DNA from: DASYXZ01 sp035308965
Lineage (GTDB): Bacteria > Acidobacteriota > Terriglobia > UBA7540
NCBI GenBank assembly: GCA_035308965.1
Contig: DATGFN010000025.1
Coordinates: 62,001 to 126,000, forward strand
DNA length: 64,000 bases
Reading direction: 5' to 3'
The position numbers and the translations under genes were made by a program. Positions 1-9,117 of the stretch are shown here, one piece after another. The notes below the pieces were generated by a model, which had not been told where the DNA came from, did not search any database, and worked only from the letters and a program-made list of their open reading frames with translations. The number at the start of each line of letters is the position of its first letter. Position 1 is the first letter of the stretch.

Positions 1-48
1 CAGTTATATGCCGAGCGAGAGAAGAATAAGCGATTGAAAGGCGGGTAG
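1..48 (+). CDS. C-terminal end of an unknown gene (partial)
   Basis: Frame 1 is open from the window edge and reads 15 residues, QLYAEREKNKRLKGG, before the TAG at 46-48. The next gene starts 4 bp later, so this is probably the tail of an upstream gene in the same operon of the mobile element. The charged tail says nothing about function. Confidence 0.4.
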   Translation, partial: QLYAEREKNKRLKGG

Positions 49-52
49 ACCG

Positions 53-589
53 ATGCTCGTGGCGATTACTGGATTCGGAAGTGTATGGCGGCGCCGCTTT
101 CGAAACGACGCAAGCGATCCGGAGCGATTTGCCCGTGCTGCCTTCTATAACACGACCGGTGTGTTGGTAAACGGTACGATCCGAACTCGTCCAAAGATTG
201 TCGGGCACGCCCGGTTCAATGGCGTCGGAGGATTTAACCCTAACCAACTATCGCGCATGATCAATCGTGTCTTTGAGTGCGCCGAGCCGTGTGTTTGGCG
301 AGGACAAAACAAAGTGCTGTTGAAGTCGATGCTCCGCGCTCCGCAGCGCCCTGACGCGTTTCTCGTCGTGACCAGAGCAGAGCAAACTGGCCGTGTGAAT
401 GTTGGTGCGCCTGGGTGGAAGTCAGACGACGCACTGCTCATCTCTTTCAGCGAATACCGCGAACAGCAGGAAGCAATGTTGTTGATGCCTGCCTACTCCT
501 GGCTGCGCAGTTCGTTTGGGAATTTCGTTTTGGCGCCGTCCGCCGCTAAACCTTGGGCAGCCGGGTTGCATCCGACTGTCATACCGTAG
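53..589 (+). CDS. Hypothetical protein of the mobile element
   Basis: A 178-residue protein I do not recognise. It has no signal peptide or membrane segment and is mixed alpha/beta in character, with basic clusters near the N-terminus (VWRRRFRND) and a hydrophobic stretch near residues 125-160. It begins 4 bp after the stop of the upstream partial gene and ends 6 bp before the ATG of the replication-relaxation-like gene, so the three are probably one transcript. That position suggests a role in element transfer or replication, but nothing in the sequence proves it. Confidence 0.55.
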   Translation: MLVAITGFGSVWRRRFRNDASDPERFARAAFYNTTGVLVNGTIRTRPKIVGHARFNGVGGFNPNQLSRMINRVFECAEPCVWRGQNKVLLKSMLRAPQRPDAFLVVTRAEQTGRVNVGAPGWKSDDALLISFSEYREQQEAMLLMPAYSWLRSSFGNFVLAPSAAKPWAAGLHPTVIP

Positions 590-595
590 GTGGTC

Positions 596-1360
596 ATGGG
601 ATACCCCAAGGATTACATCGAGCTGAATCACTCGCAGGATTATCCGCTGCTTCGCCAGGTTCTCCGGTCCGAGTTCGCCACGCACAGCCAGTTGTATGAC
701 TTCATGAGACTCGCCGGTTGCGAGCGCAGCCGCCAGTCATTCAACTGGAGGATCCGAAGATTGGTTGACCGCGGTTTGGTTCTGCGGCTTCCCCTGCCGT
801 CTTTCGGACGAGACTTTGTTTACTCCATCGGCCCCAGTGGTGCCGAGCGCCTACAAGGGATGGGAGAGTATGGACTGGTGGGAAGAAGCAAGCGCGAATA
901 CCGTGACCACGAGGTGAATGTACTTCATGCTTTGGAACTGAACCAAATCCACTTGAGCCTCTTGGAGAAATACCCCCAGGCGCGGTGGACCCCTTCCGGC
1001 CAGGTGAGGTCGCAGAACGAACTGACAGATTTCGGTTATGCCAAGGACTATGATGCCGTGATCGCCCTCCGGCTCGACAGGGGCGAGCTTCGATTCGCAT
1101 TGGAGTACGAGCGAACCCCGAAGGCTCGAAGATATTACAAAGACATTGCCGGCGGTCTGTGCAGGGAAAAACACATTGGCCAACTTCTTTATCTTATTGC
1201 GAACTACGACTTGCTGAAATATGTGTACCGGTTCTTCGCCGGGATCAAACATCCAGTGTATTTTGGTCTCGTGGGAGACTGGCATCGGCTGCTTTTGGAC
1301 ACTCCAGTCTTCGGCAGTTGTTCGAATCTCTCACTCCCCTTACATAAAGTTCTGAGGTAG
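596..1360 (+). CDS. Replication-relaxation family-like protein
   Basis: About 254 residues. The first 100 or so look like a winged-helix DNA-binding region (YDFMRLAGCERSRQSFNWRI, then VDRGLVLRLPLPSFGRDFVY). After this comes a half with DYDAVIALRLDRGELRFALE and YERTPKARRYYKDI, which resembles the D...ExE/K-like core of the replication-relaxation (Replic_Relax, MobC-like) family found on plasmids and integrative elements. In that family the protein assists mobilisation or replication initiation. GTG at 590 is an alternative start; I prefer ATG at 596. The family call rests on pattern memory. Confidence 0.5.
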   Translation: MGYPKDYIELNHSQDYPLLRQVLRSEFATHSQLYDFMRLAGCERSRQSFNWRIRRLVDRGLVLRLPLPSFGRDFVYSIGPSGAERLQGMGEYGLVGRSKREYRDHEVNVLHALELNQIHLSLLEKYPQARWTPSGQVRSQNELTDFGYAKDYDAVIALRLDRGELRFALEYERTPKARRYYKDIAGGLCREKHIGQLLYLIANYDLLKYVYRFFAGIKHPVYFGLVGDWHRLLLDTPVFGSCSNLSLPLHKVLR

Positions 1361-1711
1361 CGATTGCCTCACGCCCTTTCTGCGCGCTCTTGTCGGCCTT
1401 TTCTCGCCCTCTCAAGTGTCCCCGCAACCTGCTGAACCCGAAGAACTTCGTTCTTGACTATACTATTCACCACACCGATTTTGTCGCCAGCACGATATGG
1501 CAACTGCTCGTTGCTCATGGAACGCTTTGTGGTTAAGTGGTGTGTTGTGTCGAGCGTGTGGTTGGCGTCTGCGCGAGCAAGCGTTGTCGTGTCGCCCAGG
1601 CGTGCGTAGGCAGATTGTCGGTTGAGCGTGTAGTTCATGAGTCTTGTCAGCATCCTGTGTCAGCGGGTTGCCACGTTATGATCGGGCAGTAGTCAGTTTC
1701 GAAATTGATGC
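1361..1711. other. Intergenic stretch without a supported gene
   Basis: About 350 bp between the replication-relaxation-like gene and a small minus-strand gene. A 94-codon open frame exists on the minus strand (1369-1653), but its product is compositionally odd (rich in Thr, Arg and His), has no good ribosome site and no recognisable motif. I see no hairpin terminator. Confidence 0.4.
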
Positions 1712-1939
1712 CTAAGTGTCGTAAACGATTCCATCAATCTTGACCTTTGAGCACCAGAAGCAATGGAGAATGTCCTTCTCAGGCACGAGCGCTGCAAGAT
1801 TCAACCGACGCCAGCGGTGCAGGCCGACACGGCAGAGTAGCCCCACCACGCTGTTGGACTCATGTTTCCTGTGAGGCCACAGCTTTGCGACGCGAATCGC
1901 AAGTTCGGAATCGGGTAACGCATTCTCCGCGCTTTCCAT
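1712..1939 (-). CDS. Small Cys/His protein (75 aa)
   Basis: The C-terminal half reads LLCRVGLHRWRRL, a spacer, then HCFWCSKVKIDGIVYDT. A C-x(3)-LHxW segment followed about 20 residues later by CxWC and an IDGxxY tail looks like a small zinc-ribbon-type protein, and this conservation-like patterning is why I accept it over competing frames. It stands alone in a 1 kb gap of the mobile element. Function unknown. Confidence 0.45.
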   Translation of the reverse strand: MESAENALPDSELAIRVAKLWPHRKHESNSVVGLLCRVGLHRWRRLNLAALVPEKDILHCFWCSKVKIDGIVYDT

Positions 1940-2415
1940 GGAGCCATTTTCTCAGGCTCTCTAAGAACGGCACAAGGCTAAAACCGTAAAGAGATCATCA
2001 CGCCCGACTTCGCGAAGTGAGTCGCGCCCCGTTTGGATTTCAAACTCATCCAATACTTATGAGAAGTTGTGCTGGAAGTCTGTCAAGCCGGTGTGCTGGC
2101 GCTCGGTGTTGTGTATTTGGATTTGTGAGTAATTAGTGCCCAATGCGCGGGTTACGGTTTGCGTATACGCTGAGGTTCCGGGTTGTGACTATGGACATGA
2201 TGCCGAACGTGCTTCGAATGGATTGTGTGGGGCGAGATTGGCATTGGAAATCTGCATCGCGCAATTCGCTGGGCTGCTTCAGCAACCGCAGAGTGACGAG
2301 GAAGAATTGATCAGTGAGAAAAGGACGACGCAGCCTTGATACGGCGTTAGAATATAGCACTGGAGACGTGATTACCAGACAGGCCTTGCTCGATGCGTCT
2401 GGCATCAAGAGGAGA
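1940..2415. other. Intergenic stretch, nothing recognised
   Basis: About 475 bp upstream of the HNH gene. Open frames here are short on both strands and contradict each other. The base composition is slightly more AT-rich than neighbouring genes, as expected for a regulatory region. No clear promoter or repeat could be assigned. Confidence 0.4.
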
Positions 2416-3525
2416 ATGCTCGCTGGAATGCTCGGGCCTTGTATCTATTGCGGACAATCCCCTAAGCAGGTCACCGGAGAACATGTAATTAGTGCAGCGT
2501 TGGGCTGCACAGACGTGTTGCAGGATTGCGTTTGTAAGGATTGTAACGACGCCTTTGGACACTCAATTGAGGCACCGTTCATAAATGGGCTTGTTTTCTT
2601 CCGGCACATGCTCCGCATCCCTGGCCGCGACGGCACAGTACCGGACTACAAATGCTGGGGCCGCGCTGACGGTCAAGATGTGGCCGTCACATTCACCGGC
2701 GATGGGCGAGTCGAGATTCCACCTCAGGCGCTGCCAATAACAGACGGCGACGTAACCAAAGGTAGGGAATACAGAGTTTTCAAACGAGGTCAAGACGACG
2801 TTATAGAAAACAACCTCAGACGCCGACACCACGAGTTGGCTTGGCGACAGAACAAGGGAGCCAAATCGCTTGGGGTAGTCGAAGTGCGTGCGGAGTTTGA
2901 TTCTAACATTCTCTGCACAAACGAAACTAACCGATCTATCGCCAAGTACGCATTAAATCTGCTGACCTACCATTACGGGACTGCGTACACTGCTGAAAGG
3001 TTTGCAAGCCTACGGAGACTTATTCGCGCTACCGAAACTCCTAGCGAAAATCACTGTACGGGCATTATCTGGGAAAACGATCTCTTCCGATTCATCCAGT
3101 CAGTTCCGCCCAAGCACCTGCTAATTGTTTTTGCTGACGGCCAAATGAAGCGTGTCGTAGTGTTCATTTGTCTGTTTTCTCTTTTTCCATTTTGCGTTGT
3201 CGCGCAGGAGCCCGAAATATCTTTTGATTTATTCAAGAGTTTCTTCATTGATCCACAAGGCGACGGGAAGATGAATCCGCTACTGGTCACCCGTGCGTTC
3301 CCAGAAGTAGCATTCAGCCATTGGCTGGCGACTCTGCCTCGAGGGACAGCGAAGCAAGCGCACGCCGCCGGCGCATTTGCTCAGAAATGGATTTTGGAGG
3401 AATCGAAACGACGCAGAGAGTCTGATCAACATCACATGTGCTATGAATGTGGCTTTATAATGGAAACACTCACAGAACTCTGTCCCCGCTGTGGCAAGCG
3501 TCCTCTCCCAGATCTACTACCGTGA
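2416..3525 (+). CDS. HNH endonuclease (HNH_5-like) with C-terminal zinc ribbon
   Basis: Near the N-terminus are CIYCG, then GEHVISAALG and CKDCNDAFG, the Cys-rich HNH layout in which the His of EHVI and the Asn of DCN serve the metal site. The middle of the protein (about 100-270) has no obvious motif. A hydrophobic strand (VVVFICLFSLFPFCVV) sits near residue 250 and is probably buried core. The last 30 residues form a second zinc-ribbon-like unit (CYECG ... CPRCGKRP). ATG 2416 follows a GAGGAG but with little spacing; ATG 2428 is an alternative start. It may be a restriction or homing-type nuclease of the mobile element. The family is confident; the substrate is unknown. Confidence 0.75.
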   Translation: MLAGMLGPCIYCGQSPKQVTGEHVISAALGCTDVLQDCVCKDCNDAFGHSIEAPFINGLVFFRHMLRIPGRDGTVPDYKCWGRADGQDVAVTFTGDGRVEIPPQALPITDGDVTKGREYRVFKRGQDDVIENNLRRRHHELAWRQNKGAKSLGVVEVRAEFDSNILCTNETNRSIAKYALNLLTYHYGTAYTAERFASLRRLIRATETPSENHCTGIIWENDLFRFIQSVPPKHLLIVFADGQMKRVVVFICLFSLFPFCVVAQEPEISFDLFKSFFIDPQGDGKMNPLLVTRAFPEVAFSHWLATLPRGTAKQAHAAGAFAQKWILEESKRRRESDQHHMCYECGFIMETLTELCPRCGKRPLPDLLP

Positions 3526-3692
3526 CCAACGATGGAAGGCTATTTCGCGACTCAACGCCCTCACTCCGCACCAACCAGGGAAGCCTTTGGAAAAACAGCT
3601 TGGCTAAAGACTGCGTTACCACTGATATCGACTACACACTGCCGCGCTGAGCGAGCATAAACGCCGTATTTCTCAGGGCAAGGTAGGGTTTA

Positions 3693-4226
3693 CTATTTAA
3701 CGCGACACTTTGCCAATTCTTCCTCCTCCGCCGCAATCTGCTGCATGAGAATGTGCACCAGCTTGGTGTCGCTCTCAGTCGCTGTCCCAGACGCCCGCGC
3801 CAGATCCAGAGCAAGTTCGCTGCGCTCACTTGCCTTGGCCATATCCGTAGTGTCCGCGTCTTGGAAACTTATCGTGATATTGCTGAGCTCACTAAGGGTA
3901 GTTTCGCAATTCACCAGTATTCCCTCGATGATTAGAAGATCCAGACCTGACACAGATTCTTGGGAACGCTCGATGCGCGAGATTAACTTCCTTGTGTCCT
4001 CCACCTCTGACCGCAAAAGGCGCACAGTTTCGCGTTTTTTCCCTCGCAAGTCGTCATCCACCTTCCAACGATTAACATCGACGCGTAGCACAACGTCCTC
4101 AAAGCGTCTCAAAGCGTACTCTGCATCTTTCAGCGCGTCTGTGACGCCCTGTTTCGTCGGATAACTTGCCTGCGCCTGAACTGAGAGCAGGAATACCAGC
4201 ACAATTACAGGCTGTGTGCGTATCAC
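3693..4226 (-). CDS. Secreted helical hypothetical protein
   Basis: A 177-residue protein with an N-terminal signal peptide (TQPVIVLVFLLSVQAQA, cut near residue 20). The remainder is almost entirely charged, amphipathic helix with heptad-like spacing, so a periplasmic coiled-coil or helical bundle is likely. Only one Cys lies near the C-terminus (LAKCRVK) and one mid-protein. It is divergent from the HNH gene's strand and has no partner gene nearby. No family recognised. Confidence 0.6.
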   Translation of the reverse strand: MIRTQPVIVLVFLLSVQAQASYPTKQGVTDALKDAEYALRRFEDVVLRVDVNRWKVDDDLRGKKRETVRLLRSEVEDTRKLISRIERSQESVSGLDLLIIEGILVNCETTLSELSNITISFQDADTTDMAKASERSELALDLARASGTATESDTKLVHILMQQIAAEEEELAKCRVK

Positions 4227-4643
4227 GTTTACCTCCCTGGGAGACGATCCCTCCGAGCCCGCGCGAGTATATCACCCAATACCTTGCTCTTCCTTGGGTG
4301 TCGCACGGTGAGCGAGGGTTGCTGTTGGCTGCCGGATACTACTGCGTTGTATGGATGAAGGTAAAATGGCGAATGCTTTGTGCGGCGGAGTTGCACTGCG
4401 TGGGTTCGTAGCTAATTGTCAGATGTTTGCCTTTGAATCAGTCGCTGCGGATGATAGACGGCGTCTGTTGTTCTGTCGCCGCCCCCAATTCCCTCCTTAA
4501 CCTTCCTCGCCAACTGCTTTGGATAGGTCTCATGTGCCTCTGCGGCCTGGGCGCAATGCCTGGGCGTCGACCGTACCTGTGCTGGTGCGGGGAAACTGAC
4601 ACCTGCCAAGCTGTCGCTTTCGCGCAGCGAACGTCTGAAAGCC
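4227..4643. other. Non-coding stretch upstream of a broken gene copy
   Basis: Between the secreted helical gene and the remnant at 4644-4762. Open frames are short and overlap on opposite strands. It probably includes the promoter of the minus-strand gene at its left end. Nothing else was recognised. Confidence 0.35.
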
Positions 4644-4762
4644 TACCCAGTGTGAAGTCAAATCTTAATTCCGCGAAGAGGACCACGATGAAGTTGGCAA
4701 AAGAAGCAGAAGCTTTAGCATACGCCGAGCCTCGCGCTGAAAAGTCTTTGCTCAGAAATTAA
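4644..4762 (+). pseudogene. Truncated copy of the 5' end and leader of the annealing-protein gene at 5854
   Basis: The leader TGTGAAGTCAA and the first codons here (MKLAKEAEALAYAEP after ATG 4688) match the leader and start of the intact gene at 5815-5900 (MMFSKEAEALAYAEP). Similarity stops at GAGCCT. The next bases CGCGCTGAA also occur after CAGCCT at 6470 inside the intact gene, so the remnant may have arisen by duplication followed by an internal deletion at a short repeat. The frame then ends at 4760-4762. It is too short to encode a working protein, though a 24-residue peptide could still be made. Confidence 0.6.
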
Positions 4763-5621
4763 ACCGTAAGTTACGCGGAGCATCCTTCTTGGGCATCTGT
4801 TTTTTGGCCGGCTCTGTCCGCCCCCATAGCTGCCGAAACAGTCGGATGGTGTCGGGCGCAAATCCTCCAAAATGATTGTTTGCAAAAGAGTACATGCGGA
4901 TGCCTCGGCCCTCCAGGCGCCTCATTATGCCGACCCACTCACCCAACTCCTCAGTCCGATCGATGATGGTTTTGTCCCAAACCTTCGTCCTTTCTTCAAT
5001 CCCTTTGCGATCACCGAGCCAGCGGATGTATGTGAAGTCCGCAGTGATAGGATCGCCGGTATTGAAGACCTCGTTCGGACGAGGCATCCACGGATGGTCC
5101 ACTAGGGCCAACGCTACGCCGTGCCGTCGTAGTACCGAATAGAGTTTTTCCGAAAGCCAATTCTTGTTCCTGACTTCCACGCCCCACTGGTGATCCTTGG
5201 GCAGTTGTTTCAAGAACGGCTCAAGCCTTTCTAGGAAAAATCCCAACCCGCGAAATTTACTTTTGTTGAAGTAAGGAAATTGCAGGAGCAAAGCCCCAAG
5301 CTTGTCGCCCAAAAGGTCCATGACATCCAGGAATGCCTTAAGGTCGTCTTCGGCATCGAGAAGCATCTTCTCGTGCGTGATCCGCTGAGGCAGCTTCGCA
5401 GAAAAAATGAAGCCCTTGGGGGTGCGCTCGCGCCACTGCTCAACGGTACTGGCCGTAGGAATGCGGTAGAAAGTGCTGTCGATTTCGACGGTGTTAAAGC
5501 TTTTGGCGTAGTGCTGCAGAAAGTCAGCGGGTTTCGTGCCGGTAGGGTAGAAGCTGCCCACCCAGCCGTCCCCAGTCCAGCTCGACGTGCCGAGGAAAAG
5601 TCGGCCATCTTTCGTGTTCAT
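4752..5621 (-). CDS. DUF72 family protein (copy in the mobile element)
   Basis: A 289-residue, full-length DUF72 (YecE-like, TIM-barrel) protein. The N-terminal signature GTSSWTGDGW is followed by FNTVEIDSTFYRIP, then GALLLQFPYF, and the late SFANNHFGGFAP, all in the family order. The reaction catalysed by DUF72 proteins is not established. The C-terminal tail is lysine-rich and probably disordered. A second, clearly diverged DUF72 gene lies at 18655 outside the element. The 3' end overlaps the annealing-gene remnant by 11 bp on the opposite strand. Confidence 0.9.
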   Translation of the reverse strand: MNTKDGRLFLGTSSWTGDGWVGSFYPTGTKPADFLQHYAKSFNTVEIDSTFYRIPTASTVEQWRERTPKGFIFSAKLPQRITHEKMLLDAEDDLKAFLDVMDLLGDKLGALLLQFPYFNKSKFRGLGFFLERLEPFLKQLPKDHQWGVEVRNKNWLSEKLYSVLRRHGVALALVDHPWMPRPNEVFNTGDPITADFTYIRWLGDRKGIEERTKVWDKTIIDRTEELGEWVGIMRRLEGRGIRMYSFANNHFGGFAPDTIRLFRQLWGRTEPAKKQMPKKDAPRNLRFNF

Positions 5622-5853
5622 GGCAATCCCAGTATCCCACCTCTCGCGACGATGGTCACCTATCCGTCTTCAGTATTCAAGTCTTTCGACCCTCTTTCCT
5701 AAGTTTGCTTGGCATGGCGCCGCAATCAGGTGCGCGCTCGCGTGAGCATGTTGCAAGGGCGAGTGCGAGTTATATTCGTGACTGAGAGACTTGATTTAGC
5801 TGGCCGCCTATCTAGTGTGAAGTCAATTCCAAATCCAAAGGAGGAAAACAACG

Positions 5854-6735
5854 ATGATGTTCTCAAAGGAAGCGGAGGCTTTGGCATACGCCGAGCCTCT
5901 TGTACCGAAACGATACCACACGTGGCTGCGTGTCTTGACGCAGTGGAAGAACGAGAAGGAACGTAACAGTGACCCCGACCGCTGGGTCAAGTACTTCTGT
6001 CCGTACTTCACCACCGAGGGCTTGCTGCGCCAAGCCTGGGATGATGCACGTCGAGTGGGCGGCGCGGACGGCCGGAAGCTTGTGCGGATCGCGACCGCAT
6101 GGCACGTCGAAGGCCAGTATCTGGTTTGGTCGGCGGAGGTTGAAACTCCGTTTGGCCTGGCGACTGGCCACGCGACAGCGAACCTCGGAGACAATGCGAA
6201 GGGAGTCGACGCCAAGAATCCCTTCGAGAACGGAGAAACCTCGGCGATCGGACGCGCACTTCGCCATCTTGGGTACGGGTTCGGGTTTGAGACGGAGGAT
6301 GAACCAACTGTGGCGGAAGGTGCGAATGGTCATGCTGAAGAGACCGGGGCACCACCGGCAAATGGCCGTTCTACAGACAAGCCCAAGAACGGTAACGGGG
6401 CGGCGGCAAGCGGCGGCTCTTCGAACGGAGGAAGTGTGCCTTCCGTTGGCGCACTGGTCGAGACCCAGCCTCGCGCTGAAGTTCCCAATACCAAAAGTGC
6501 AAGCGGCAACGGTCACGGTCCAGCGGTTGACTTCAATCAATTGCGGAACGAAGTGCTGACTCTGGCGCGGCGCCTTTCGAGCCCGTCCAAGCAGGATATC
6601 GCTGCTGTCGTCTCGCGGGCGAGCGAGGGATCGTTTCAGTACTCGGACATCGGACGCATGACTCCCGCCGACCTGCCGAAGGTGCAAGCTGCTCTGCACC
6701 GTCTCCAGGAGGCTGTCAAACAATCCAAATTGTGA
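5854..6735 (+). CDS. Phage-type single-strand annealing/recombination-like protein
   Basis: A 293-residue protein. Residues 1-150 contain LVRIATAWHVEGQYLVWSAE and the run NGETSAIGRALRHLGYG; an ETSAIGRAL segment is typical of phage and plasmid proteins of the ERF/Rad52-like annealing group. Residues about 155-225 are a Gly/Asn/Ser-rich, unstructured linker, and the last 70 are a helical tail. An AAAGGAGG-type ribosome site stands before ATG 5854. It may anneal or coat single-stranded DNA during element replication or integration, working with the primase at 10012. The family assignment is by pattern and moderate. Confidence 0.6.
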   Translation: MMFSKEAEALAYAEPLVPKRYHTWLRVLTQWKNEKERNSDPDRWVKYFCPYFTTEGLLRQAWDDARRVGGADGRKLVRIATAWHVEGQYLVWSAEVETPFGLATGHATANLGDNAKGVDAKNPFENGETSAIGRALRHLGYGFGFETEDEPTVAEGANGHAEETGAPPANGRSTDKPKNGNGAAASGGSSNGGSVPSVGALVETQPRAEVPNTKSASGNGHGPAVDFNQLRNEVLTLARRLSSPSKQDIAAVVSRASEGSFQYSDIGRMTPADLPKVQAALHRLQEAVKQSKL

Positions 6736-6973
6736 GTGGTGTCCTAATTTGGCACAACTCTGCTTTCAGCTTGGGGATATAATTCCCTTGTGACAACGCC
6801 TAACAAGAGCACGACCACAGATGTATCGTAAGCGTCAGCCGACTACCGTCTTGCAATCGAGGCGGGACCCGTTATCGGATTTTGGCGCTTGTGGCCGGGG
6901 GTGTATACTGCTTTGGCTCGGGATGCCAAAATGGAAATTCTACCTTACAACTACTCTATCGGTGGAGGAACAG

Positions 6974-8107
6974 ATGCGAAGCATAATGGCTATACTGTGT
7001 ATCGTTGTAGCTGTATTCGCCGGTCCTGCGGATTCCATGTTCGCCGATGGCAACGTCTGCCAAACTTTGGCCCAAACGCCTCTGTTCGACACGAAAGAAT
7101 TAACAGAGCACAAATTCGCTGTCCAATACTATCGAGGTTGGTACTGCGATGAGTCTGTGCGCAATCAATATGCGAATAAAACCCTAGATGCAAAGTTGGC
7201 CGCTGTGTATGAAGACGTTTCTCTGGACCTAGGCTGGAAACAGGCCGACGAAAGCATCGACTCATTCTCAAGCCGTGTATGCCAAGATACCACCCAATTT
7301 AGCTCCCGTGGAGACGACACCCATGAGAAGGTGATAGAGGCCAGTAAGTCCTGGCTCGATGTAGTTAAGGCTTGCGTGACGAGTGGCCTGTCGATGTGGG
7401 GCGAGCCGTCAGAGACGGGTAAGCAATTTGACGCAGTGTTTCGTTATGCGCCCGTGTCAGCGGACAAGCCGTTCTGCAAAATCACCTATACCTCCGAAAA
7501 CGCTTTGCCCAAGAATTCTCCTAAGAAACTTCGGGTATACGGCGGCAAGGACTACCGTATAACTTTCTTGAAAATCGACCCGCATCAGCCGTCTCGAGTA
7601 TCAATTAACACTGAAGTTTCGACGCCAACGGGTTCGAAAATCGATGTGGGCGGGGTCCCATTTGCGCCGCCGTGTGCGTGGACCGCGGAAACCGCACTAC
7701 CGCTTGCGAAGCAGACTTGGGATGGGTACGACATCGGAACGCTGGCTTGGGGGCCGAAACTCTGCTCGGCCATAAAGAAGGGACATTTATATGAGGTGTC
7801 GTTTGAGGGTGATGTAATGTGGGGGGGAGCTACGATTCCTTTTTCGCTGCGCTTGTGTGCCGACCAACTACAACCTGACAGCCCCACTGATGACGGGAAA
7901 CACTGCCGGAAGTCCCCCTTCCAATTCATCGGCACTCAACTGTTGCACATAAGTCAGACCTTCCCCGTGGATAGTCAATCCGACCAAGCGGTTCGAATCT
8001 GGCTGCTCGACTACTCAGACTCCCCTAAGCTGACCGTCTCACCTGGCTGGACCATCCGTGTTGACGACCTGACGGAAGCGAAAGTACGGGCCGGAGCAAC
8101 TAAATGA
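6974..8107 (+). CDS. Secreted Cys-rich hypothetical protein
   Basis: The frame is open from 6821, but ATG 6974 is preceded by GGTGGAGGAA and begins a clear signal peptide (MRSIMAILCIVVAVFAGPA), so I place the start there (377 residues). The mature part has several Cys, often spaced as if disulfide-paired (YCDES, RVCQD, ACVTS, PFCKIT, PCAW, LCSAIK, LCADQ, HCRKS). The C-terminal half is beta-rich. It is probably periplasmic or extracellular. I do not recognise a family. It has no operon partner. Confidence 0.65.
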   Translation: MRSIMAILCIVVAVFAGPADSMFADGNVCQTLAQTPLFDTKELTEHKFAVQYYRGWYCDESVRNQYANKTLDAKLAAVYEDVSLDLGWKQADESIDSFSSRVCQDTTQFSSRGDDTHEKVIEASKSWLDVVKACVTSGLSMWGEPSETGKQFDAVFRYAPVSADKPFCKITYTSENALPKNSPKKLRVYGGKDYRITFLKIDPHQPSRVSINTEVSTPTGSKIDVGGVPFAPPCAWTAETALPLAKQTWDGYDIGTLAWGPKLCSAIKKGHLYEVSFEGDVMWGGATIPFSLRLCADQLQPDSPTDDGKHCRKSPFQFIGTQLLHISQTFPVDSQSDQAVRIWLLDYSDSPKLTVSPGWTIRVDDLTEAKVRAGATK

Positions 8108-8283
8108 TAATGGACCAAACCGTGCGACGGGCGTGCAATCGGCGCCGGAATTTGGGAACGGTTCGCAGGATTTCACGTGAAGGGCCAATGCGAAAGGGAA
8201 CGTATCGGTCCAGAATATAAGCCAGTGCTCGTTGCATTGGGCGCGGTGGACATAACCAATCCCGGTCGGACTGGATACCCTTG

Positions 8284-9117
8284 CTAGTCGTCCCTTTTGC
8301 GAAGGTTACAGATCGCCTTGCCGATGAACAACGCTGGCGGAGTAGAGAACAGTGGTGCGCCGGGAACCGCGAAGGGACCGTACAGGACGCCCGGCTCCAC
8401 TACCGTTACTCTTCCATGCGATAGGCGGCTGACGAATCGGTTAAAGTCCGTAGCGTTCGCGGCATGCTTCGGGTCGGCAGTGCGTCGAGTCCAGAACTCG
8501 TGAACGAGGAGCACTACTCTCTTGGCATTGCGCCTTTTCCCTGCTTGAATAGCCCCGGCCGTGGCCGTGAGAAGCTGGTAGCGCAACTCTCCCAGCGCTG
8601 GCTCGCCCTTCCGCCGTGGACCGAAGAGCGCCAGCGCAAGTTGCTCCACGCGTGGCACGCCATTGGACCGGGGATTTTCGAGCTTGCGGTCAACTGCAGC
8701 CGCGAGTGTGTCGGCAATGCTGTCGCCAAATGGTTCGTCGGCCTTGGCCTCAACGGAGAGCACAAACTCCCCAAACTGGTCTTGCGCGTAAACAGCGAGG
8801 TCGGCGTTGCGAGGCTCGCCATGAAAATCGTCAAACGGAAGTCGAGCTTCAGGCTCGGCCTCCCACTGATTCACGACGCTAAAGGCTGAGTGACTTGCAA
8901 GCACAGTAGCGACTTCGGCTGGAAGGGCTGGGCTAGTGACCGCCAGCCATGAACGCGCTGCCTCCATAGCGCTTCGGTCCACCTGCCACTGGTTGCCGCG
9001 TTTTGGTCCTGCTCGCACACGCCAATCATTCAAATCGATAATAGGTTGACTGCCCTTCATAATCGGCATGCTAGTAAATTCCCGTCCTGAATCCGTAATG
9101 CCAACGTACAGTTTCAT
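8284..9117 (-). CDS. Possible PD-(D/E)XK-type nuclease-fold protein
   Basis: 277 residues from ATG 9117 (an upstream in-frame ATG at 9153 is less likely). The middle holds RNADLAVYAQDQFGEFVLSV followed by EAKADEPFG, a D...(10-15)...ExK arrangement like the active site of restriction-type nuclease folds. The C-terminal half is alpha-helical, with VVLLVHEFWT and a closing basic tail. Such domains occur in restriction or defence proteins on mobile elements. The catalytic reading is an inference from one motif; no partner methyltransferase is nearby. Confidence 0.5.
   Translation of the reverse strand: MKLYVGITDSGREFTSMPIMKGSQPIIDLNDWRVRAGPKRGNQWQVDRSAMEAARSWLAVTSPALPAEVATVLASHSAFSVVNQWEAEPEARLPFDDFHGEPRNADLAVYAQDQFGEFVLSVEAKADEPFGDSIADTLAAAVDRKLENPRSNGVPRVEQLALALFGPRRKGEPALGELRYQLLTATAGAIQAGKRRNAKRVVLLVHEFWTRRTADPKHAANATDFNRFVSRLSHGRVTVVEPGVLYGPFAVPGAPLFSTPPALFIGKAICNLRKRDD

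Noticed and set aside
1369..1653. 94-codon minus-strand frame in a gap of the mobile element
   Set aside because: No ribosome site, odd composition and no conserved pattern; kept as non-coding.
3147..3525. Separate secreted protein starting at the internal ATG of the HNH gene (MKRVVVFICLFSLF)
   Set aside because: It resembles a signal peptide, but there is no ribosome site and the hydrophobic strand fits the core of the HNH protein in the same frame.
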